A DNA stretch of 5,026 bases from Bacillota bacterium (GTDB lineage Bacteria > Bacillota > Clostridia > Clostridiales > Clostridiaceae), in assembly GCA_023424785.1 (NCBI GenBank), contig JAFADP010000188.1:1-5026 (forward strand), given 5' to 3'. The notes beneath the pieces are model-generated. The model was given only the letters and a program-made list of their open reading frames with translations. It was not told where the DNA came from and did not search any database. This document shows positions 1 to 5,026 of this stretch, piece by piece (the stretch's first letter is position 1; every line of letters starts with the position of its first letter). The translations under genes and the position numbers were made by a program.

Positions 1-3
1 AAA

Positions 4-29
4 AAAGGAGCTAAATTTTTAGCTCCTTT
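4..29 (+). terminator. Stem-loop before the permease operon (weak terminator or processing hairpin)
   Basis: Positions 4-15 and 18-29 are perfect reverse complements (AAAGGAGCTAAA against TTTAGCTCCTTT). In practice this gives a stem of about 10 bp with a small A/T loop. The following bases (TTTATTAG) are only a broken T-tract, so termination would be weak or partial. It lies about 8 nt before the ribosome site of the first permease gene, leaving no clear room for a separate promoter. I infer the 3' end of an upstream gene, perhaps the solute-binding protein of the same importer, with read-through into the permeases. A hairpin that protects a processed upstream mRNA is an equally good explanation. 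Confidence 0.6.
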
Positions 30-50
30 ATTAGAATAGAGGAATGGCAT

Positions 51-893
51 ATGAAAAAAAATTTTGACAAAAAAGCATTATTTTTTATTATTCCTAGCTT
101 AATAGGAGTAAGTATTTTTATTCTAATACCTTTTATAGATGTAATAATAAGATCATTTCAAAATGAAGTTCTTAGAACTTTTGTAGGGTTAGATAACTAT
201 AAAGAAATATTTACTAATGAAGCTTTTAAACTAGCAGGAAAAAATACAATTAGGTTTGTTTTAGTTTGTATTCCGTTGTTATTAATTAGTTCATTATTAG
301 TTGCAGTAATAATTCAAAGGTTTTTTAGAAATACAGAAGGACTTACAACAGCTTTTTTAGTACCTATGGCAATACCAATAGCTTCAGTAGTTTTAATATG
401 GAGAATAGTATTTAATGAGCATGGAATACTTAATAGTATTTTAAATAACTTTAATATAGAAGGCATAGATTGGATGAATAGTAAATATGCTTTCTGGGTA
501 TTAGTATTTACTTATGTGTGGAAGAACATGGGGTATACAATAATATTATGGATAGCAGGATTAAATTGTATTCCAAAAGAAGTATATGAAGCTGCAAAAG
601 TAGATGGAGCATCAGAGCTTAAGTGCTTTACAAAAATTACACTTCCAATATTAAAACCTACATTATATACAACTACTGTGTTATCCCTTTTAAATTCATT
701 TAAGGTATTTAGAGAAGCATATTTAATTGCAGGTAACTATCCAGATGAAAGTATGTATATGTTACAACACACATTTAATAATTGGTTTAGAGATTTAGCT
801 TTTGGAAAAATATCTGCAGGTTCTGTAGTTATGGCTGTAATTACATTTATATTAATTATATTCTTACAGAAAAGTTGGGAGAGTGAAGATTAA
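51..893 (+). CDS. Carbohydrate ABC importer permease, MalF/UgpA type
   Basis: This is one of the two membrane subunits forming the channel of a binding-protein-dependent sugar importer in the cytoplasmic membrane. At 280 aa it has the usual length for the short MalF/UgpA/LacF family, without the long extra domain of E. coli MalF. About six membrane segments are visible, near residues 10-30, 67-90, 99-120, 147-170, 204-223 and 257-273. The family's cytoplasmic EAA loop, which docks the ATPase, is at about 180-202 (EAAKVDGASE, then ITLP). Late residues such as the YLIAGNYP stretch (224-231) fit the family region after the EAA loop. The start is supported by AGAGGA at 38-43, 7 nt before ATG. The next gene begins at the base after its stop codon, so the two are translationally linked. 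The substrate cannot be read from the permease; an oligosaccharide or modified sugar is likely from the family. No ATPase or binding protein is encoded in view. Confidence 0.93.
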   Translation: MKKNFDKKALFFIIPSLIGVSIFILIPFIDVIIRSFQNEVLRTFVGLDNYKEIFTNEAFKLAGKNTIRFVLVCIPLLLISSLLVAVIIQRFFRNTEGLTTAFLVPMAIPIASVVLIWRIVFNEHGILNSILNNFNIEGIDWMNSKYAFWVLVFTYVWKNMGYTIILWIAGLNCIPKEVYEAAKVDGASELKCFTKITLPILKPTLYTTTVLSLLNSFKVFREAYLIAGNYPDESMYMLQHTFNNWFRDLAFGKISAGSVVMAVITFILIIFLQKSWESED

Positions 894-1733
894 ATGAGTA
901 AGAAAATTATAAAGTTCATAATAATTGCATTAGCTGTTTTTATGATATTTCCTATTATATTTATAATAGCAGGCTCTCTCATGAGTCCAGATGAATTAAA
1001 AGAATATTTAGCACCTGTTTTAGAAAATAAGTCAGGGTATGTAGATTGGTCAATACTACCACAGTATCCGACTTTAAAATCTTTAGTAAAGTTATTATTA
1101 GATAGTCCAGAGTTTTTTGTAATGTTTTGGAATTCTATATTTTTAGTAGTTGGAACTTTATTAGGACAAGTATTAGTAGCAATACCAGCAGCGTGGGCTT
1201 TTGCTCAATATAAGTTTCCATGTAAAAAAACATTATTTACCTTATACATAGTTGTAATGTTAATGCCTTTCCAAGTAACTATGCTATCGTCATATTTAGT
1301 TTTAGATAAATTTTCTATGATAAATACTCAGTGGAGTTTAATTGTACCAGGAATTTTCTCTACATTTCCAGTGTTTATTATGTATAGATTTTTTAAAAAC
1401 ATACCTAAGAATATTATAGAAGCAGCAAGAATAGATGGAGCAAGTGAAACAAAGGTATTTTTAAAAATTGGAATTCCTCTTGGATTACCTGGAATAGTAT
1501 CATCAATGGTTTTAGGATTTATTGAATATTGGAATTTAATAGAGCAGCCTATAACATTTATTAAAGATCAAAGTAAGTGGCCATTATCATTATATTTACC
1601 TAATGTGAGTTTAGAAAATGCAGATATAGCATTTATAGCTTCATTAGTAACATTAGTAACATCACTTGTAGTATTTTTTGCAGGTCAAAAGTATTTAAAG
1701 GAAGGAATATCAGCAACTGCTGGGAAGGAGTAA
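894..1733 (+). CDS. Carbohydrate ABC importer permease, MalG/UgpE type
   Basis: This is the second channel subunit, partner of the preceding MalF-type protein. At 279 aa it has the usual MalG/UgpE/LacG length. Hydrophobic segments lie near residues 7-28, 76-104, 112-135, 146-166, 198-213 and 244-263. The EAA loop is at about 176-198 (EAARIDGASE, then IGIPL). The C-terminus has the familiar MalG ending (QKYLKEGIS at 265-273). The outer stretch between the first two helices (about 29-75, with the LPQYPTL motif) is longer than in MalG proteins with short first loops, and may mark a subfamily. The ATG directly follows the previous TAA. Its ribosome site is GGGAGAG at 877-883, inside the preceding gene, a layout that favours translational coupling and equal amounts of both subunits. 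The ATPase partner is missing from the window. In many Firmicutes a shared MsmK-type ATPase serves such importers, so an orphan permease pair is not abnormal. Confidence 0.93.
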   Translation: MSKKIIKFIIIALAVFMIFPIIFIIAGSLMSPDELKEYLAPVLENKSGYVDWSILPQYPTLKSLVKLLLDSPEFFVMFWNSIFLVVGTLLGQVLVAIPAAWAFAQYKFPCKKTLFTLYIVVMLMPFQVTMLSSYLVLDKFSMINTQWSLIVPGIFSTFPVFIMYRFFKNIPKNIIEAARIDGASETKVFLKIGIPLGLPGIVSSMVLGFIEYWNLIEQPITFIKDQSKWPLSLYLPNVSLENADIAFIASLVTLVTSLVVFFAGQKYLKEGISATAGKE

Positions 1734-1736
1734 ATA

Positions 1737-3008
1737 ATGATTAAACGTATAAAAGATATAATTAATTTTGAAATAAAGCCAGAAATAAGAGGTAAATATA
1801 AAGCCTTAAATATTATGATCTACTTTTTATTAATAATGATAGCATTAACCTTATTATCTAGATTTTCTGATTCATTAACAATTCCAAGAGTAACAACATC
1901 AAAAGGTGTTGAAGGAACTATAAGTCATGAAATTAAAGGTGAGGGTATAATTTATGAATCAAAGGAAACTTCACTTACTACAATGGAAGGAGTAAGAATA
2001 GAAAGCATAAATATTTCAGTAGGTGATGAGGTAAAGGTTGGAGATACTTTAATAAAATTAGATATGTCTAATATTGAAAGTGCCTTAAAGGAGGCAGAAG
2101 ATGAACTTGCTAAATCTAACCTTTCTTATACAAGAGCAGTAGAAGATTATAATATGGCATCAAGTAAGCTTGATAAAGAAATATTATTAGCTAAGCAAGA
2201 AATGGATTCAGCTAAAAATGATTATGATTCAGCGCAAGAAGAAGAAAAAGATGAATTAAATACAATATATGAAAGTAAGAAATCAGCTTATGAAGAATTA
2301 ATTAATAGTAAGGATGAAACATTATTATCATATAAAAGAGCTATGGAAGATGCAAAAAGTACAGATACTACCGAATTAAGTAAGAAAGTTGAAGAGTTAA
2401 AGTTATTAAAGAACAATGAAGGAAATGTAAAATCAGCAGTAGATGGATATGTAGTTAGAATAAATGCTTCAACAGGAGATTTAACTACAGCAACAAGTTT
2501 AGTTGATTTATCAGATAGCAGTAGTGAAAATAAATTAACTATTCAGGTGCCTAAAGATAATAAGAAATTAGTTTCTGTAGGTGGAGTAGTTAATGTAAAT
2601 TTAAATGATGGAAAAACTAACATTACTAATTTAAAAATAGAATCTGTTAAAGTAAATGCTGAAAGTGCTGAAATGTTAGATGTTACAGTAAAGCTACCAT
2701 TAGGACAAGGTAAAATAGGTGAATATGGGGAAATGATTATACCTGCTGAAAGTAAAAAGTATGATGTTATTGTTCCACTAGAGGCAATACATCAAGATAA
2801 TAAAGAGTATTATGTTTTAGTAATGGGAGAGAAGGATACTATTTTAGGAACTCAACAAGTTGCAAGTAAAATTAATATTACAATAGCAGATAAAAATGGA
2901 AATGAAGTAGCAGTTAAGGATTCTGCCCTAAGTGTATATGATGAAATTATTTTAACATCTAATAAAGATATAAAAGATGGAGATAGGGTAAGAAAGGAGA
3001 GCAAGTAA
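1737..3008 (+). CDS. Membrane-anchored HlyD/MacA-type adaptor protein
   Basis: This is a 423-aa adaptor of the HlyD/RND membrane-fusion superfamily, which links inner-membrane transporters to outer partners or binds substrate outside the cell. A short basic N-terminus is followed by one anchor helix (about 22-42), and the rest should be extracellular. In order: the first lipoyl half with the SVGDEVKVGDTLIKLD signature (94-109); a long charged helical hairpin (about 112-228) rich in Ala, Glu and Lys with heptad character; the second lipoyl half (SAVDGYVVRINASTGD, 233-248); a beta-barrel part (about 265-335); and a membrane-proximal region to the end (DIKDGDRV near 411-418). The start is fixed by AAGGAG at 1725-1730, 6 nt before ATG, and lies 3 nt after the MalG-type gene. 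Its stop overlaps the next start. In Gram-positive bacteria such adaptors usually pair with MacB-type permeases, and the next protein is MacB-like, so those two are the natural partners. Its place behind sugar permeases is the odd point. Confidence 0.88.
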   Translation: MIKRIKDIINFEIKPEIRGKYKALNIMIYFLLIMIALTLLSRFSDSLTIPRVTTSKGVEGTISHEIKGEGIIYESKETSLTTMEGVRIESINISVGDEVKVGDTLIKLDMSNIESALKEAEDELAKSNLSYTRAVEDYNMASSKLDKEILLAKQEMDSAKNDYDSAQEEEKDELNTIYESKKSAYEELINSKDETLLSYKRAMEDAKSTDTTELSKKVEELKLLKNNEGNVKSAVDGYVVRINASTGDLTTATSLVDLSDSSSENKLTIQVPKDNKKLVSVGGVVNVNLNDGKTNITNLKIESVKVNAESAEMLDVTVKLPLGQGKIGEYGEMIIPAESKKYDVIVPLEAIHQDNKEYYVLVMGEKDTILGTQQVASKINITIADKNGNEVAVKDSALSVYDEIILTSNKDIKDGDRVRKESK

Positions 3009-4186
3009 TGAAGGTAAAAAAGGCCATAATTAATATAATATTAATTACACTTTTAATTATGTGTATGGGTTATGGCTTAGCATACAAAAATAATGCTCAA
3101 AGTAGCAAAACTTTAGCAGCAATTAATATAGAAGATACAGGAAGAGAAGCTGCTTCAATAGAAGAAATGTTAAATTCTAAGGAAGAAGATAATTATTCAT
3201 TTGTTGCATTAAAAGAAAAAGATGAAGTAATAATAAGTAATGAAGAACTTAAAAAAAGTACTAGTGTTAAATTAATAAGTATTACAGGAAATTCATCAAT
3301 ATTATTTAGAGGGCCAATATTATTTACAGATGATAAAGATGGATGTCTAATTGATAAAAGTGCAGCATATAAGTTATTTGGTGATTATAATGTTGAAGGC
3401 ATGACAGTACAGTATGATGGTAATAACTATACTATTAGAGGTGTAATTGAAAATGCAGAAAGTTCAATAGTCATACAAACAAAAACTAATTCAAATTTAG
3501 AAATGGATTTATTACTATTAGATATGAATGGTGAAGATGATAGGTATGTAGAAAACTTCTTAACTAAATATAGTTTACCACAAAATTATACTACTAATAG
3601 TGTATATTATAGTATTTCTAATTTGATGACTTTAGTACTTCCTATAATAATGGCATGTATTATAATTAATAAAATGTTTAAGTTAATAAGAATAAATAAA
3701 AATAAGCCAATTAAGAAAATATTATTAATATTATTAACTTTAGTATTTATATATTTCTTGTATTTAATCTTAAATATTAAATTTAAAATTAATTATAATT
3801 TAATTCCTAATGAATGGTCTGACTTTGATTATTGGGGAGATTTAATAAGTAAATATTCTGAGAGAAATAGAGAGTTATTATTTTCTAAAAAGTATGTTAT
3901 AGATATACCATTAATAGATAATATGATAAGAAGTGTTTTTTGTTCAATAGTATGTATTATAACTTTCTTTATTTTAAATAATAGAATGAAACCAATTAAT
4001 ATAAAATATTTATTAAAGATTTTAGGAGTTATTGTTATTATAGAGTTAATAGCAATATACTTAATAAATAAAGATTATAACTTAAGTAACTATATGATTA
4101 TTTATTTAATACCATATTATTATGTTTGCACATATTTTATAGAGTGGCTAATTAATAAAGAAAGTTACAAAAGTGTAATTGAATAA
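3008..4186 (+). CDS. Six-helix membrane protein with MacB-like extracellular domain, no ATPase
   Basis: The function is not known; the layout can be read. A first membrane helix (about 5-26) is followed by an extracellular part (27-203). Within it, about 88-156 resembles the MacB/FtsX periplasmic core domain: a stretch near LFRGPILFTDD, then IDKSAAYKLFGDYNVEG (115-131), then YTIRGVI (141-147), like the usual 'lfg..nviGk.i..ng..y.V.GV' pattern. Five further hydrophobic segments follow, near 204-225, 236-257, 307-324, 334-353 and 361-379, with an outer loop of about 50 residues (258-306) between the second and third of these. Basic residues at 223-237 and 325-334 fit an inside-positive topology. 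MacB has four helices and usually an ATPase; this protein has six predicted helices and no Walker motif. The ATG overlaps the adaptor's TAA by one base (TAATG), with AAGGAG at 2994-2999. I infer a partner of the adaptor. A degenerate permease or a regulatory or scaffold protein are alternatives. Confidence 0.75.
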   Translation: MKVKKAIINIILITLLIMCMGYGLAYKNNAQSSKTLAAINIEDTGREAASIEEMLNSKEEDNYSFVALKEKDEVIISNEELKKSTSVKLISITGNSSILFRGPILFTDDKDGCLIDKSAAYKLFGDYNVEGMTVQYDGNNYTIRGVIENAESSIVIQTKTNSNLEMDLLLLDMNGEDDRYVENFLTKYSLPQNYTTNSVYYSISNLMTLVLPIIMACIIINKMFKLIRINKNKPIKKILLILLTLVFIYFLYLILNIKFKINYNLIPNEWSDFDYWGDLISKYSERNRELLFSKKYVIDIPLIDNMIRSVFCSIVCIITFFILNNRMKPINIKYLLKILGVIVIIELIAIYLINKDYNLSNYMIIYLIPYYYVCTYFIEWLINKESYKSVIE

Positions 4187-4207
4187 TAATACAAAAAAAC
4201 ATATAAT
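4179..4207 (+). promoter_or_regulatory. Possible sigma-A promoter for the lipoprotein gene
   Basis: TTGAAT at 4179-4184 and a perfect TATAAT at 4202-4207 are separated by 17 nt, the ideal spacing. The upstream box overlaps the last codons of the preceding membrane-protein gene. Transcription would start near 4214, before the terminator hairpin. In DNA this A/T-rich such boxes arise often by chance, so this is a candidate only. Confidence 0.4.
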
Positions 4208-4222
4208 TTCATATATAGTATT

Positions 4223-4256
4223 AAAAAGACTGAATAAGTATACTCAGTCTTTTTTT
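4223..4256 (+). terminator. Rho-independent terminator of the transporter/adaptor operon
   Basis: AAAAAGACTGA (4223-4233) pairs perfectly with TCAGTCTTTTT (4244-4254), an 11-bp stem with a 10-nt loop, and the T-run reaches 4256. The loop edge contains a small palindrome, AGTATACT (4237-4244). The hairpin starts 36 nt after the stop codon of the six-helix membrane protein, so it should end that operon. The opposite strand also shows an A-rich stem base that would give a T-tract, so it could work in both directions. Confidence 0.9.
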
Positions 4257-4276
4257 ATAATAATGGAGATGAGATT

Positions 4277-4825
4277 ATGAAGAGAAAATTTGTAGCATCA
4301 ATAGTAATGGTATTACTAGTATCTTTATATGGGTGTGGAAATAGTACTTCTACAGAAGAAAATAAAGATAAAACATCAACAGCTACTAAGACTATTGAGA
4401 GTAGTTCAGTTTATAGTAATGTATCAAAAAGTGAAACTGAAGAACTTAATACAGAAAAAAGTAGCACTTTAATAACTTATAATAGTGAAGCTTTAAAAAT
4501 AGCTTTTGATATGCCAGCTTCTTGGGAAGGAAAATATAGAGTTGTTGAAAGGGAAGATACATTATCTGTTTATTATATAAGTGATTATGAATCATCAGCA
4601 GGGTATGGAAAGCTATTTACAATAAGTAAGCTTAAAGATGAAGATGATGTGGGATTTTATGATAGTGTACCTGGAGTAGAAAAAGTTCAAACTATAAATG
4701 GAACAAAGTTTGTATTAGGAGCACCAACAGATTTTCCATTCCTTCAAGAAGATCCAAACTTTAATGATTTTATGAGTACTAATAAAGAAGTACCTCAAGT
4801 TTTAAAAAGTTTAAGAGGAATTTAG
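4277..4825 (+). CDS. Lipoprotein of unknown function
   Basis: This is a 182-aa predicted lipoprotein attached to the outer face of the cytoplasmic membrane. The signal peptide is clear: basic MKRK, a hydrophobic core (about 5-16) and a lipobox LYGC with the lipidated Cys at residue 20. Residues 21-65 are a low-complexity linker rich in Ser, Thr, Glu and Lys, typical of a tether across the cell wall. Residues 66-182 form a compact folded part beginning with ITYNSEALKIAFDMPASWEG. The 'aFdmPasW' pattern and the following strands recall small secreted Firmicute domains of unknown function, but I cannot assign a named family. No catalytic motif is visible. GGAG at 4265-4268, 8 nt before ATG, supports the start. 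It follows the operon's terminator by 20 nt, so it is probably a separate unit, served by the candidate promoter before the hairpin or by read-through. No terminator is visible in the 35 nt to the next start. Confidence 0.85.
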   Translation: MKRKFVASIVMVLLVSLYGCGNSTSTEENKDKTSTATKTIESSSVYSNVSKSETEELNTEKSSTLITYNSEALKIAFDMPASWEGKYRVVEREDTLSVYYISDYESSAGYGKLFTISKLKDEDDVGFYDSVPGVEKVQTINGTKFVLGAPTDFPFLQEDPNFNDFMSTNKEVPQVLKSLRGI

Positions 4826-4860
4826 AAGTTTATATTTTTTAGAAGTTTTAGGAGTTAAAT

Positions 4861-4950
4861 ATGAGTTTTTTTGAGTTAATAAAAAAAAGAGAGAGTGTAA
4901 GAGGAATTGTAACAGTTGATAAAGTATTAGAAAACTTTACAAAATATTAG
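4861..4950 (+). pseudogene. Remnant of a nitroreductase-family gene, cut after about 15 codons
   Basis: This is a 29-codon reading frame with a good ribosome site (AGGAG at 4850-4854, 6 nt before ATG). Its first residues, MSFFELIKKRESVRG, match the start of nitroreductase-family FMN proteins (pattern 'f.eli.kR.SvR', where the Arg-Ser-x-Arg part contacts FMN). Intact members are about 160-220 aa. After VRG the family normally continues with a conserved stretch (often '.y.d.pv....l..il'), but here the sequence turns to unrelated residues and stops with TAG. I infer loss of the rest of the gene, probably through insertion of the element that starts to the right. An internal deletion joining the two ends of the gene is a weaker alternative, since the last residues (IVTVDK) faintly recall a nitroreductase C-terminus. 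The product would be non-functional. Confidence 0.6.
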
Positions 4951-4996
4951 ATAAAAATTATAAAGTTTGGAATAATAGTTTTAGGAGGTGAGACTT
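4904..4996 (+). mobile_element. Possible left end of an IS607-like element
   Basis: This is the stretch between the point where nitroreductase homology stops and the TTG start of the MerR-type gene. It holds a direct repeat (AAAGTATTAG at 4921-4930 and AAAATATTAG at 4941-4950, 9 of 10 identical, exactly 20 nt apart). It also holds an inverted repeat (AAACTTTA at 4932-4939 and TAAAGTTT at 4961-4968). Recombinase-binding repeats are expected near the ends of such elements, and a leader of about 90 nt before tnpA is plausible. The left boundary is a guess from the loss of homology. The repeats are short, A/T-only or nearly so, and could be chance. Confidence 0.35.
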
Positions 4997-5026
4997 TTGA
5001 AATATTATTCAATAGGAGAATTTGCT
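4997..5026 (+). CDS. Start of a MerR-type HTH protein, probably IS607-family recombinase TnpA (partial)
   Basis: Only ten codons are present before the window ends. A near-ideal ribosome site (AGGAGGTGAG at 4983-4992) precedes a TTG start, giving the peptide MKYYSIGEFA. The 'YYSIGEFA' pattern begins the MerR-like winged helix-turn-helix DNA-binding domain. IS607-family serine recombinases (TnpA) characteristically open this way, the domain preceding the catalytic serine part, and they are common in clostridia. The broken nitroreductase gene just upstream favours this reading. An ordinary MerR-family regulator is the main alternative and cannot be excluded from ten residues. If it is IS607, a tnpB nuclease gene and its guide RNA would be expected beyond the right edge. 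Confidence 0.5.
   Translation, partial: MKYYSIGEFA

Noticed and set aside
2077..2400. The Glu/Lys-rich repetitive stretch in the adaptor as a separate repeat element
   Set aside because: It is the expected coiled-coil hairpin of HlyD/MacA-type proteins, with no exact DNA repeat units.
4237..4244. AGTATACT palindrome as an operator
   Set aside because: It lies in the terminator loop and is too short and A/T-rich to call; no second copy was noticed near a promoter.
4256..4261. A second perfect TATAAT at the end of the terminator T-run, as promoter for the lipoprotein gene
   Set aside because: No reasonable upstream box lies at the right distance. A start about 7 nt later would fall inside or after the ribosome site, leaving a leader too short.
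4861..4950. The 29-codon frame as a genuine small protein
   Set aside because: Its opening matches nitroreductases closely and then loses homology, which fits a broken gene better than a small functional protein.
1..5026. CRISPR arrays, tRNA or rRNA genes, or long minus-strand genes
   Set aside because: No regularly spaced repeats, tRNA-like folds or rRNA-like sequence were seen, and almost all of the window is filled by + strand genes.

Overview
The window is very A/T-rich, with strong purine-rich ribosome sites, A/T-ending codons and TAA/TAG stops. This fits a low-GC Firmicute, most likely Clostridium sensu stricto; the species cannot be fixed from the sequence alone. All five complete genes, and both gene fragments at the right end, lie on the + strand.

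Positions 1-50 hold a strong inverted repeat, probably the 3' hairpin of an upstream gene, directly before the first ribosome site. Positions 51-4186 form one tightly packed four-gene operon. Its members are two permeases of a MalFG-type carbohydrate ABC importer, a membrane-anchored HlyD/MacA-type adaptor, and a six-helix membrane protein whose outer domain resembles the periplasmic core domain of MacB/FtsX-class permeases. Junctions are 0 nt, 3 nt and a 1-nt stop/start overlap, so the four products are very probably made together. No ATPase and no solute-binding protein are encoded in the window. The importer must use parts encoded elsewhere, perhaps just upstream or a shared MsmK-type ATPase. 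The operon ends at a clear intrinsic terminator (4223-4256).

A lipoprotein of unknown function (4277-4825) starts only 20 nt past that terminator. A promoter-like pair lies before the hairpin and overlaps the operon's stop codon, so the hairpin may end the operon and also sit in the lipoprotein leader.

The right end (4861-5026) looks like a mobile-element junction. A well-translated start of a nitroreductase-type protein loses homology after about 15 residues and stops at codon 30. It is followed by a short segment with repeats and then a strong ribosome site and TTG start of a MerR-type helix-turn-helix protein. Its first ten residues look most like the IS607-family serine recombinase TnpA. 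The simplest reading is an IS607-like element inserted into a nitroreductase gene, but the window ends too soon to prove it.

The most interesting unit is the co-transcribed pairing of a sugar importer with an adaptor plus a MacB-like protein that lacks an ATPase. It suggests an envelope assembly working alongside carbohydrate uptake, whose role I cannot name from known families.
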